This document shows, piece after piece, positions 51,785 through 59,965 of a stretch of DNA of 64,000 nt (position 1 is its first letter; each line of letters starts with the position of its first letter). Made by a program: the position numbers and the translations under genes. This DNA is from MW101C3 sp943367595 (GTDB lineage: Bacteria; Cyanobacteriota; Cyanobacteriia; PCC-6307; Cyanobiaceae): contig CALRJS020000002.1 of the NCBI GenBank assembly GCA_943367595.1, positions 62,001 through 126,000 on the forward strand, in the 5' to 3' direction. The notes beneath the pieces are model-generated. The model was not told the DNA's origin and did no database searches. It worked only from the letters and a program-made list of their open reading frames with translations.

Positions 51785-52828
51785 TCAGCCGGCCTCTGCT
51801 TCCGCTTCGGCCTGCTCGGCCAGTTGCTCCAGGCGCCGGTAGAGAGCGGCTTCGGCGTCATCGAGCTGCTCGGGCACCACGATCCGGATCTCCACCAACT
51901 GGTCGCCACGCTGGCCCTGGTGGGCGAGCCCCCTGCCCCGCAGCCGCAGCAGGCGCCCGCTGGAGGATCCAGGCGGAACGGTGAGCTGCACATCACCCTG
52001 CAGGGTGGGCACCACGGCGCGGCAGCCGAGCGCGGCGGCGGGAGGGAAGAGATCCAGGGTGTAGAGCACGCGCAGGCCATCGATGCGCAGACCCTCCGGC
52101 GTGCGTACCCGCAGCTGAATGAAGTGGTCGCCCCCACCCGGCGCCACACCGGCCAGCCTTAGCCGCCAGCCGTCCCCGGCCAGCGGCGGGGTCCAGAGCT
52201 CCACCACGGTGCCGCCTGGCAGGGTCAGTTCCAGCCGTTCCCCGGCCAGGGCCTGTTCCGGGGTGAGCTCCACGGTGGTTTCCAGATCAGCGCTGGCCTG
52301 CACCGGCGGTGGCGACGCGGGCGCCTGGGTCACGCGCCCGCCAGCCCGCTCAGATTCCCACGCGCTGCCTCGATCCCCTCCCCGCGCACGACCGCGCGGC
52401 TCAGGTGCTGCAGCGGCAGCGTCAAACGGGTCCGGCGGCTCTGCGTCAGCGAAGTCCTGCGCTCCGTCGGCCTCATCACTCTCGTCGTCGCGGGCAGCCG
52501 CTGGGGTGCGACCGAACAGGGCCTCCAGATACTCCTCAAACGCTGGGAAGCCACTGGCGAAGCGATCACGGCTGCCGCTCGGGGCACCGCTGGAATCCTG
52601 TCCCCGCTCCCAGGCCTGGCGGCGCTTGGGGTCACTGAGCACTGCATAGGCCTCATTGACGCGCTTGAAGCGCTCCTCGGCCACGGGATCGTTGCCATTG
52701 AGGTCGGGGTGCCAGCGGCGGGCCTGCTGGCGGAACGCCCGCTTCAGGGCAGCGGCGTCCGCACCGGGTTCAAGCCCGAGGGTGGCCCAGTGATCGATGG
52801 CCGCCGGGGGGGAGGCGCTGCGGGTCAC
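51785..52828 (-). CDS. dnaJ: DnaJ-type co-chaperone (type II/CbpA-like)
   Basis: 347 residues from a GTG at 52828, 5 nt after the dnaK stop. The N-terminal J domain is IDHWATLGLEPGADAAALKR, then AFRQQARRWHPDLNGNDPVA with HPD, then FKRVNEAYAVLSDPKRRQAW. A charged linker follows, then beta domains (VELTPEQALAGERLELTLPG, LQGDVQLTVPPGSSSGRLLR). There is no zinc-finger Cys repeat, so it is not a type I DnaJ. It delivers clients to, and stimulates, the adjacent DnaK. Confidence 0.95.
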   Translation of the reverse strand: MTRSASPPAAIDHWATLGLEPGADAAALKRAFRQQARRWHPDLNGNDPVAEERFKRVNEAYAVLSDPKRRQAWERGQDSSGAPSGSRDRFASGFPAFEEYLEALFGRTPAAARDDESDEADGAQDFADAEPPDPFDAAAAAPEPRGRARGGDRGSAWESERAGGRVTQAPASPPPVQASADLETTVELTPEQALAGERLELTLPGGTVVELWTPPLAGDGWRLRLAGVAPGGGDHFIQLRVRTPEGLRIDGLRVLYTLDLFPPAAALGCRAVVPTLQGDVQLTVPPGSSSGRLLRLRGRGLAHQGQRGDQLVEIRIVVPEQLDDAEAALYRRLEQLAEQAEAEAEAG

Positions 52829-52833
52829 CGCGC

Positions 52834-55131
52834 TCAGTCCTCCGACCAGGGGTCATCGGCGGCCGCTCTCACGCGGCGGGGGGGCGGCGCTGCCGGCTCC
52901 TCGTCGCTGGAGGGGCGGTAGCGGTTGCCATCGGCAAAGCCCGGGCGCCCACGGCTGGAGAGGTTGCGAGGTCTGTCGTCGTCAACTCCGTCACCATCAG
53001 CGTCGCCATCTGGGTCGCTGTAGCGGGGAGCGCCGTAGCTGGGGGTGGGATAGGGGGAAGCGCCGTAGCTGGGCGGGCCGTAACTCGGCGGCCCATAGCT
53101 CGGTGCGCCGTAGCTGGGCGGCCCATAGGCGGGTGGGCCGTAGGGCGCCGGGGCGTCGTAGGCGCTGCGGTTCAGCGGGGCGGAGTCCCAGGCGTCACGG
53201 CGCGGGCGATCGCGGCCGCCGGGGCGGTCCCAGTCGTCATCGTCGTCGGCGAACAGATCATCCTTGAGGGAGCCGAGCGTGTTCTTGAGGCCCTGCAGCG
53301 GCCCCGCCTCGCTCTTGCGCTCACTCACCAGCCGCCGGTTGAGCCCGTAGAGCGCCTCCTGCAACTGGCTCACGGCCAGATCCAGTTCCACCGGATCGTC
53401 GCCGCCCACCAGCATCTGCACGTCGCGCAGCGCCATCTCCACCGATCGCTGCTGCCGCTCCGCCCCATAAGGCCCCAGCTCCAGCGCCGCATCCCGGAGC
53501 CGCCGCTCCGCCTGGGCCACCAGCGTCTGGGCGCGGTTGCGCCGGTCAACCTCAGCCCGCTTGCGCCGGTCTTCCACCGCCTTGCGCTCCGCCTCTTCCA
53601 GCAGGGCGTTGATCTCGTCCTCGCTCAGGTTCGAGCCCCCCTGGATGCTCACGCTCTGCTGCCGGCCGGTGGTGCGGTCGGTGGCCGACACCTGCAGCAG
53701 CCCGTTGGCGTCGATGTCGAAGGACACCTGCACCTGGGGGACACCGCGGGGGGCGGGAGGGATGCCGGAGAGACGGAAGCGACCCAGTGATTTGTTGTCG
53801 GCCGCCATCTGCCGCTCGCCCTGCACCACGTGCACTTCCACCGCCGACTGGTTGGCCTCCGACGTGCTGAACACATCGGAGCGACGCACCGGGATGGCGG
53901 TGTTGCGCGGAATCAGCACCTTCATCACGCCGCCGATCGTCTCCAGCCCCAGCGAGAGGGGGGTGACGTCGTTGAGCATCAGGTCGCGCAGTTCACCGGT
54001 GAGGATGCCGGCCTGCACGGCCGCGCCGATGGCGACCACCTCATCGGGATTCACCGACTGGCAGGGCTCGCGCGGGATGAGGGTGCGGACCATGTCCTGC
54101 ACCATCGGCATGCGGGTGGAGCCGCCCACCAGCACCACGTCGTCGATCTCTTCGGCGGCCATGCCCGCATCCCGCAGGGCGCGCTGCACGGGCCGCAGCA
54201 GCCGGTCGAGCAGATCGGGGCAAAGCGCTTCGAACTGGCGGCGCTCCAGCACCACCTCGATGTGCAGCGGGCCTTCCGGACCGGTGGCAATGAACGGCAG
54301 GGACACGGGCGTGCTCGCCACCCCGGAAAGCTCCTGCTTGGCCTTCTCCGCCGCCTCGGTGAGGCGCTGCAGGGCCTGGCGGTCGCGGCGCAGGTCGATG
54401 CCATGGCTGCTAAGGAAGCCGTCGGCCAGCCAATCGACGATGCGACGGTCCCAGTCGTTGCCGCCCAGCTGGGTGTCGCCGCTGGTGGATTTGATGTCGA
54501 AGACGCCATTGGCAATGCGCAGCAGCGAGACGTCGAAGGTGCCGCCACCGAGGTCAAACACCAGCACCCGCTTCACCAGGCTGCGATCGAAGCCGTAGGC
54601 CAGGGCCGCTGCCGTGGGCTCATTGAGAATGCGCTCCACCGTGAGCCCTGCCAGGCGGCCGGCGTCGCGGGTGGCCTGGCGCTGGGCATCGTTGAAATAG
54701 GCAGGAACGGTGATCACCGCCGCTTCCACCGGTTCACCCAGGTAGGTGGCGGCGTCATCCACCAGCTTGCGCAGGATGCAGGCCAGCAGTTCCTCGGGGG
54801 CGTATTCCCGCTCGGTGGCCGGGCACACCGCCCGCACGTTGCCCTGATCGTTGGCACGCACCGTGTAGGGCACCGCCAGGCTGTCGTCGTCGAGCTCGTC
54901 CCAGCTGCGGCCGACGAAACGCTTCAGATTGGCGAAGGTGTTGCGGGGATTCAGCACCAACTGGCGCCGGGCCGGCTGGCCCACCAGCAGCTCCTGGTCA
55001 CGGTTGAAGCCCACCACCGATGGCGTGGTGCGTGTGCCCTCGGCATTGGCGATCACCTGGGGACGGCCGCCCTCCAGAACCGCCACCACCGAGTTGGTGG
55101 TGCCCAGATCGATGCCGACGATCCGACCCAT
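52834..55131 (-). CDS. dnaK: Hsp70 chaperone DnaK with long low-complexity tail
   Basis: 765 residues, longer than the usual 640. ATPase domain: MGRIVGIDLGTTNSVVAVLE, FDLGGGTFDVSLLRIANGVF and VLVGGSTRMPMVQDMVRTLI. Substrate domain: LMLNDVTPLSLGLETIGGVM. After about residue 610 the tail has acidic and Arg/Asp-rich parts and a Tyr-Gly-Pro-Pro-Ser repeat tract, ending DDPWSED rather than the EEVD-like ending. This resembles the extended cyanobacterial DnaK1 type. It is divergent from pstC and followed by its J-protein. Confidence 0.97.
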   Translation of the reverse strand: MGRIVGIDLGTTNSVVAVLEGGRPQVIANAEGTRTTPSVVGFNRDQELLVGQPARRQLVLNPRNTFANLKRFVGRSWDELDDDSLAVPYTVRANDQGNVRAVCPATEREYAPEELLACILRKLVDDAATYLGEPVEAAVITVPAYFNDAQRQATRDAGRLAGLTVERILNEPTAAALAYGFDRSLVKRVLVFDLGGGTFDVSLLRIANGVFDIKSTSGDTQLGGNDWDRRIVDWLADGFLSSHGIDLRRDRQALQRLTEAAEKAKQELSGVASTPVSLPFIATGPEGPLHIEVVLERRQFEALCPDLLDRLLRPVQRALRDAGMAAEEIDDVVLVGGSTRMPMVQDMVRTLIPREPCQSVNPDEVVAIGAAVQAGILTGELRDLMLNDVTPLSLGLETIGGVMKVLIPRNTAIPVRRSDVFSTSEANQSAVEVHVVQGERQMAADNKSLGRFRLSGIPPAPRGVPQVQVSFDIDANGLLQVSATDRTTGRQQSVSIQGGSNLSEDEINALLEEAERKAVEDRRKRAEVDRRNRAQTLVAQAERRLRDAALELGPYGAERQQRSVEMALRDVQMLVGGDDPVELDLAVSQLQEALYGLNRRLVSERKSEAGPLQGLKNTLGSLKDDLFADDDDDWDRPGGRDRPRRDAWDSAPLNRSAYDAPAPYGPPAYGPPSYGAPSYGPPSYGPPSYGASPYPTPSYGAPRYSDPDGDADGDGVDDDRPRNLSSRGRPGFADGNRYRPSSDEEPAAPPPRRVRAAADDPWSED
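53027..53150 (-). repeat. 15-nt repeats coding YGPPS-type tract in the DnaK tail
   Basis: The minus strand encodes successive YGPPA, YGPPS, YGAPS, YGPPS, YGPPS and related pentapeptides, each a 15-nt unit with drift mainly at third positions. The unit length equals that of the CobN repeat (20236-20280). Confidence 0.85.
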
Positions 55132-55286
55132 TGAGCCTCAAACTGAAGAACCAAACTACCGGCTTCCCTGTCGGGCGGCTGCTGCAGCGCCCTCGGTCTG
55201 CCCAGGCTCAAGCCAGGGTCTCAGCCCAGGACCCCGAACCTGTCCAACCCACCGGGCCGCCCATGGCCAGGGCCATCTGGTGTGGC

Positions 55287-55305
55287 CGTTAACGGCCTCT
55301 TAGTG
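55287..55305 (+). promoter_or_regulatory. Candidate Pho box upstream of pstC
   Basis: TTAA (55289-55292) and TTAG (55300-55303) lie 11 bp apart, the spacing of the 8-bp direct repeats plus 3-bp gap of cyanobacterial Pho boxes (CTTAACCT-like). A possible -10 (TAGTTT, 55328-55333) follows. Matches beyond the TTA cores are weak, and a third repeat is not clear. Confidence 0.35.
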
Positions 55306-55389
55306 GAATTCAAGCAGGGTTCCGCACTAGTTTTTAGGTGGACGCTGAACCATTGAGTTGAACCAACCGTCCTCCCGCGCCCACGATCA

Positions 55390-56343
55390 ATGACATCCGC
55401 GCCCCAAAAAGATCCATTCACGTTGCGGCGCAGGCCGGCGTCTGATCGCCTGATCGACAGTGGTTTTCGCAATCTCACCATCGTACTTGCCTCGTTTGTG
55501 GCAATTACCCTGCTGGCGATTTTCGTCACTGTCTTCCAGGGGGCGAAGGAGGCGATGCATGCGTTCGGAGTTTCGTTCCTGACCACCTCCAGCTGGAACC
55601 CCGTTGATAACGAATACGGGGCGTTCACGGCGATCTACGGCACGTTGGTGTCTTCGATCATGGCCCTGGTGATTGCCGTTCCGCTCGGCGTCGGCACCGC
55701 CATCTTCATCACGGAAAACCTCATTCCCCTGCGCTGGCGTGAGGTGATCGGGGTGATGGTGGAGCTGCTGGCCGCCATTCCCTCGGTGGTGCTGGGCTTG
55801 TGGGCCATCTTCGTGATGGAGCCCTTCGTGCGGCCCTTCCTCCAATTCATCTACGACACGCTGGGCTGGCTGCCAATCTTCAACTCCCCTCCCCAGGGGC
55901 CGGGCATGGCGCCGGCGATCATCATTCTGGTGGTGATGATTCTGCCGATCATCACGTCCATTTCAAGAGACGCCCTCAACCAGGTTCCCACGGAACTGCG
56001 CCAGGGAGCCTATGGGGTGGGCAGCACCCGCTGGGTGGCCATTCTCAACGTCATCCTTCCAGCCGCAGTGTCGTCGATCATGGGCGGGATCATGCTCGCT
56101 CTCGGACGGGCCATGGGCGAAACCATGGCCGTCACCATGATCATCGGCAACTCGAACAATTTCAGTTTTTCCTTGCTGGCACCCGGCAACACCATCGCTT
56201 CGATGCTGGCCAACCAGTTTGGCGAGGCTGATGGCGTGCAGGTTTCGGCACTTCTCTATGCCGCTTTGGTTCTGATGGTGCTCACCTTGACGGTGAACAT
56301 CATTGCGCAGTGGATCATCAAGAAACTCAGCCTGAAATACTGA
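55390..56343 (+). CDS. pstC: Phosphate ABC transporter permease PstC
   Basis: 317 residues with about six membrane helices. Inner-membrane half of the high-affinity phosphate channel. N-terminal helix NLTIVLASFVAITLLAIFVT; the permease core contains IYGTLVSSIMALVIAVPLGV, VVLGLWAIFVMEPFVRPFLQ, ALNQVPTELRQGAYGVGSTR (the EAA-type loop), and ALGRAMGETMAVTMIIGNS. Start ATG at 55390 after a possible Pho box. Followed by pstA after a 5-nt gap. Confidence 0.96.
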   Translation: MTSAPQKDPFTLRRRPASDRLIDSGFRNLTIVLASFVAITLLAIFVTVFQGAKEAMHAFGVSFLTTSSWNPVDNEYGAFTAIYGTLVSSIMALVIAVPLGVGTAIFITENLIPLRWREVIGVMVELLAAIPSVVLGLWAIFVMEPFVRPFLQFIYDTLGWLPIFNSPPQGPGMAPAIIILVVMILPIITSISRDALNQVPTELRQGAYGVGSTRWVAILNVILPAAVSSIMGGIMLALGRAMGETMAVTMIIGNSNNFSFSLLAPGNTIASMLANQFGEADGVQVSALLYAALVLMVLTLTVNIIAQWIIKKLSLKY

Positions 56344-56348
56344 CTCCC

Positions 56349-57239
56349 ATGACCACCGCCTTTCCTGCCGCTTCCAAGTCGCTTCGCTTCAACCCCGCTC
56401 TGAAGCGCAACCGTCTCGATCAATCGTTGACAGCCCTTGCTGGCTTGTTCAGCACCATTGCGGTGCTGCCCTTGGTGCTTGTTCTCCTCTACGTGTTGCT
56501 CCAGGGAGGGCGGCTGATCAGCATCAGCCTGTTCACCCAGCTGCCGCCAGCACCCGGTCTGGAAGGAGGCGGCATCGGCAATGCCCTGATCGGCACCGTC
56601 ACGGTGACATTCGTTGCTTCGCTGATTGCCATCCCGGTGGGCGTGGGTGGCGGAGTGTTCCTGGCTGAATACTCCAAGGGGGGCTGGTTTGCCCAGTTCA
56701 TCCGCGTCGGCAACGACATTCTTGCCGGCGTGCCTTCCATTATCTGCGGCGTGTTCGTTTATGGCGCGATCGTGGCCACACGCGTGTTCTTCGGCCAGTC
56801 GTATTCAGCGGCGGCCGGTGGTATCGCTCTGGCGGTGCTCATGCTGCCCACGGTGATCAAAACCACCGATGAGGGTCTCAAGCTCGTTCCACGCGAGCTC
56901 ACCTGGGGGGCCATCGGCGTCGGGGCTTCCAAGTTCGTGACCGTCACTCGCATCACCCTGCCCAGTGCCTTCACACCGATCGCCACCGGTGTGGTGCTTG
57001 CGATTGCCCGGGCTGCGGGTGAAACAGCACCGCTCATCTTCACAGCCCTCTTCTCGCCCTTCTGGCCCGAGGGTCTGTTCAATCCGATCGCCACCATGTC
57101 GGTGTTGATCTTCAACTTTGCGATCATGCCGTTCGAGGCTCAGAACGAACTGGCCTGGGCCGCTTCGTTCGTGCTCGTGGTGCTGATCCTCGCGGCGAAT
57201 CTCTTTGCCCGCTGGTTGCGCCGCTTCGCCTCCAAGTAA
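56349..57239 (+). CDS. pstA: Phosphate ABC transporter permease PstA
   Basis: 296 residues from the ATG at 56349. Partner permease of PstC, six helices: TALAGLFSTIAVLPLVLVLL first; the EAA-type loop is LKLVPRELTWGAIGVGASKF, then VVLAIARAAGETAPLIFTAL. The GGGVFLAEYSKGGWFAQF segment is typical of PstA. The N-terminal 20 residues are basic and likely cytoplasmic. Gap to pstB is about 63 nt. Confidence 0.96.
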   Translation: MTTAFPAASKSLRFNPALKRNRLDQSLTALAGLFSTIAVLPLVLVLLYVLLQGGRLISISLFTQLPPAPGLEGGGIGNALIGTVTVTFVASLIAIPVGVGGGVFLAEYSKGGWFAQFIRVGNDILAGVPSIICGVFVYGAIVATRVFFGQSYSAAAGGIALAVLMLPTVIKTTDEGLKLVPRELTWGAIGVGASKFVTVTRITLPSAFTPIATGVVLAIARAAGETAPLIFTALFSPFWPEGLFNPIATMSVLIFNFAIMPFEAQNELAWAASFVLVVLILAANLFARWLRRFASK

Positions 57240-57302
57240 GCCGGCAGCGGCCCTTTCCTCCTCCACCTCTCTTCGCCTTCGATCCCACCCCTCTTTGATC
57301 CC

Positions 57303-58112
57303 ATGACCTCGACCCTGCAAGCGAAACCGGCTCCCAGAACCTGTCTGGCCCTTGAGGACGTCACGATCAGCTACGGCAGCTTCGAGGCGGTGCGGAACGT
57401 CCACATGGAGATTCCCGCTGGCAAGGTCACGGCCTTCATCGGACCCTCGGGTTGCGGCAAGTCGACCGTGCTGCGAGCCCTCAACCGCATGAACGATCTG
57501 ATCGAGGGCTGCACGTTGAAGGGCCGGGTGGTGTTCGACTCCCAGGACATCTATGCCAAGGATGTGGATCCTGTGGAAGTGAGGCGGCGCATCGGCATGG
57601 TGTTCCAGAAGCCCAACCCCTTTCCCAAATCGATCTACGAAAACATTGCCTTCGGCGCCCGGATCAACGGCTACAAGGGCGACATGGATGAGCTGGTGGA
57701 GCGCTCCCTGCGCAAGGCCTTCATCTGGGATGAAACCAAGGACAAGCTCAAGGAGAGCGGCAATGCCCTCTCCGGCGGCCAGCAGCAGCGCCTTTGCATT
57801 GCCCGCGCCATTGCGGTGGAGCCTGAGGTCATCCTGATGGACGAACCCTGTTCAGCGCTTGACCCGATCTCCACCTTGAAGATCGAGGAGTTGATGCACG
57901 AACTCAAGAAGACCTTCTCGATCGTGATCGTCACCCACAACATGCAGCAGGCGGTGCGGGTGTCTGATCAGACGGCCTTCTTCAACGCAGAAGCCGTTGA
58001 AGGCGGCAGCGGCAAGGTGGGGTATCTGGTGGAGTTCAACGACACCGAGCGCATCTTCAACGCCCCGGCGCAACAGGCCACCCAGGACTATGTGACCGGC
58101 CGTTTCGGCTGA
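57303..58112 (+). CDS. pstB: Phosphate ABC transporter ATP-binding protein PstB
   Basis: 269 residues, standard length. It powers phosphate import through PstCA. Walker A in AFIGPSGCGKSTVLRALNRM, signature in ALSGGQQQRLCIARAIAVEP, Walker B in VILMDEPCSALDPISTLKIE, switch His in IVIVTHNMQQAVRVSDQTAF. The periplasmic phosphate-binding protein gene pstS is not in the window. A four-copy 33-nt repeat with a hairpin follows the stop codon. Confidence 0.97.
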   Translation: MTSTLQAKPAPRTCLALEDVTISYGSFEAVRNVHMEIPAGKVTAFIGPSGCGKSTVLRALNRMNDLIEGCTLKGRVVFDSQDIYAKDVDPVEVRRRIGMVFQKPNPFPKSIYENIAFGARINGYKGDMDELVERSLRKAFIWDETKDKLKESGNALSGGQQQRLCIARAIAVEPEVILMDEPCSALDPISTLKIEELMHELKKTFSIVIVTHNMQQAVRVSDQTAFFNAEAVEGGSGKVGYLVEFNDTERIFNAPAQQATQDYVTGRFG

Positions 58113-58131
58113 TCAACACCAACACACGGCC

Positions 58132-58272
58132 TCACTCCCTTGGTTTGCTGCTTGCCAGGCAGATTCGTTCCTCTGGTTCGCGGACTGCCAGGCAGATTCA
58201 CTCTCCTGGTTAGCGGCCTGCCCAGGCTGATTCACCCCCTTGGTTCGCGGCCTACCCCGGTCGCGAACCAAG
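58132..58272. repeat. Four-copy 33-nt tandem repeat and hairpin downstream of pstB
   Basis: Copies start at 58132, 58165, 58198 and 58232. Shared parts are TCactccc, TGGTTcGCgG and TGCCaGGCaGAT, with one or a few changes each. In the last copy CTTGGTTCGCG (58239-58249) pairs perfectly with CGCGAACCAAG (58262-58272) across a 12-nt loop. No T tract follows. Probably the 3' border of the pst transcript. The rest of the spacer to 58353 shows nothing else. Confidence 0.75.
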
Positions 58273-58353
58273 TGATGATTTTGATTTGAAATGACTGGCC
58301 TGGTTCAACCGGCGCCCGACCAGCAGTGAGCAGCTGGGCTTCTCCCCGCAGCT

Positions 58354-58384
58354 AAAAAAAAGACCGGCTTGAAGGCCGGTCTTT
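58354..58384 (-). terminator. Rho-independent terminator of tRNA-Ser
   Basis: On the minus strand, AAAGACCGGC and GCCGGTCTTT form a 10-bp stem (58359-58368 with 58375-58384) around a 6-nt loop. The stem's closing T residues run on into a tract of eight T in all (58354-58361). It lies 11 bases past the 3' end of the tRNA. Confidence 0.85.
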
Positions 58385-58395
58385 GTGAATCTGGA

Positions 58396-58482
58396 CGGAG
58401 AGGGAGGGATTCGAACCCTCGATAGAGTTGCCCCTATACAGCATTTCCAGTGCTGCGCCTTCGACCACTCGGCCACCTCTCC
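58396..58482 (-). tRNA. tRNA-Ser (anticodon GGA)
   Basis: 87 nt. Acceptor stem GGAGAGG pairs with CCTCTCC, followed by discriminator G; the genomic sequence continues TCCA, so CCA is added later. The anticodon loop CTGGAAA gives GGA, reading UCC and UCU. The long variable arm and the GGTTCGAATCC T-arm are typical of class II tRNA-Ser. Confidence 0.96.
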
Positions 58483-58543
58483 AGCGGCTGTCATGGGGCA
58501 GGTGGCAATGTAGCAGCAGGCCGTTTGTGGTTCACGTCAGGCG

Positions 58544-58912
58544 ATGACCAAGCGTTTTCCGATCACGGTGCACTGGCGCCAGCAGAACAGGGTGATCCAG
58601 CTGGATGTGCCGGAGGGCGAGTACGTGCTGCGCAGCTTCGAGCAGCAGGGTCAGCCGCTGCCGTTCAGCTGCCGCAATGGTTGCTGCACGGCCTGTGCCG
58701 TGCGGGTGCTGTCCGGGGAGATCGATCAGCGCGAAGCGCTCGGCCTCTCGCAGGAGCTGCGCAAGCGGGGCTACGGCCTGCTCTGCGTGGCCCGCGCCAC
58801 CGGCCCCCTGGAAGTGGAAACCCAGGATGAAGACGAGGTCTACGACCTGCAGTTCGGCCGCCATTTCGGTCGGGGCCGCATCCGCCCCGGCCTGCCGATC
58901 GAAGAGGAGTGA
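58544..58912 (+). CDS. Plant-type [2Fe-2S] ferredoxin with C-terminal extension
   Basis: 122 residues. Electron carrier. The cluster motif is CRNGCCTACAVRV (CxxxxCxxC) with the fourth Cys in YGLLCVARATGPLEVETQDE. After the fold, about 30 residues extend it (YDLQFGRHFGRGRIRPGLPI), as in the plastid FdC-type ferredoxins, which have lower potential changes and special partners. That assignment is tentative. It is followed at once by a three-copy 28-nt repeat and the inositol phosphatase gene. Confidence 0.9.
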   Translation: MTKRFPITVHWRQQNRVIQLDVPEGEYVLRSFEQQGQPLPFSCRNGCCTACAVRVLSGEIDQREALGLSQELRKRGYGLLCVARATGPLEVETQDEDEVYDLQFGRHFGRGRIRPGLPIEEE

Positions 58913-58914
58913 CC

Positions 58915-58998
58915 GTCCAGCCATGCCCCTGCAGCCCTAAAGGTCCAGCCATCAACGCCCAGACCTGACAGTCCAGCTATCAACGCCCAGCCATGACC
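58915..58998. repeat. Three-copy 28-nt tandem repeat after the ferredoxin stop codon
   Basis: Copies at 58915, 58943 and 58971, all starting GTCCAGC(C/T)AT and the last two sharing ATCAACGCCCAG. The array begins 3 nt after the stop codon and ends 8 nt before the next start codon. Confidence 0.8.
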
Positions 58999-59006
58999 CC
59001 CCTGCC

Positions 59007-59909
59007 ATGAGCATCAGCCTCCAGCCCCCGGCCGCCGGCCTTCCCTCTCTGTCCCAGCAGGCTCTGCAGGCCTCCGGCCTCAGCGCTGCGGAACTTGAGC
59101 GTCTGGCCGGGGTGGCCCGCCGGGCTGCTGCCGCTGGTGGATCTGAGCTCACGCGTCATTTCGGCAAGCTGCGCCAGATCCGGGAGAAAGGCCGCGCCGG
59201 GGATCTGGTCACCGAGGCCGACCTGGCTGCGGAGCAGGCGGTGCTCGCGGTGCTCGCCGCTGAGAGTGCCGGTGTGGCCGTGCTTGCGGAAGAGAGCGGC
59301 CGCAGCGCCAACCGCTCCGACCTGGAGTGGTGCGTCGACCCGCTCGATGGCACCACCAACTTCGCCCACTCCTTCCCGCTGTTCGCCACCTCGGTGGGTC
59401 TCACCTGGCGGGGCCTGCCGCTGCTTGGGGCGATCGAGGTGCCGGCCCTGGCGGAGCACTACTGGGCGGCGCCTGGCCTGGGCGCCTGGTGCAACGACCA
59501 ACCGATCCAGGTGAGCGGCTGCACCGAGCTCTCCGCCTCCCTGCTGGTCACAGGATTTGCCTATGACCGCACCACCCAGCCCGACACCAACTACACAGAG
59601 TTCTGCTGGTTCACCCACCGCAGCCATGGGGTGCGGCGCGGTGGGGCCGCCGCGGTGGATCTGGCCTTCGTGGCGGCCGGCCGCCTTGATGGCTACTGGG
59701 AGCGCGGCCTTTCGCCCTGGGACCTGGCCGCCGGCGTGGTGCTGGTGGAGCAGGCGGGCGGCATCGTGAGTGCCTACGACGGCACGCCGCTGGTGCTGGC
59801 CGACGGGCGGCTGATCGCCACCACCCCCGGCCTGCACGCCGCCCTGATGGACGGGCTGGCCCAGTGCCGCCCCCTGCCTGGCGCCTTGTTCGGGGCTCCC
59901 GAGCTCTGA
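59007..59909 (+). CDS. Inositol monophosphatase family protein
   Basis: 300 residues. Mg-dependent, lithium-sensitive phosphatase fold. Metal motifs: VLAEESGRSANRSDLEW, then VDPLDGTTNFAHSFPLFATS, and the C-terminal LDGYWERGLSPWDLAAGVVL. Relatives act on inositol phosphate, histidinol phosphate or sugar phosphates. The next gene is hisZ, so histidinol phosphatase activity is a possibility, but that is inference from position. The N-terminal 25 residues are likely unstructured. Confidence 0.92.
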   Translation: MSISLQPPAAGLPSLSQQALQASGLSAAELERLAGVARRAAAAGGSELTRHFGKLRQIREKGRAGDLVTEADLAAEQAVLAVLAAESAGVAVLAEESGRSANRSDLEWCVDPLDGTTNFAHSFPLFATSVGLTWRGLPLLGAIEVPALAEHYWAAPGLGAWCNDQPIQVSGCTELSASLLVTGFAYDRTTQPDTNYTEFCWFTHRSHGVRRGGAAAVDLAFVAAGRLDGYWERGLSPWDLAAGVVLVEQAGGIVSAYDGTPLVLADGRLIATTPGLHAALMDGLAQCRPLPGALFGAPEL

Positions 59910-59965
59910 GCAGGCCCCGCGCCGCTCCATAGGATCCAGCCGCTTCCCTTCACCTTCTTCTTCCC

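Noticed and set aside
55132..55389. Search for a CIRCE operator upstream of dnaK
   Set aside because: No TTAGCACTC-type inverted repeat was found in the spacer.
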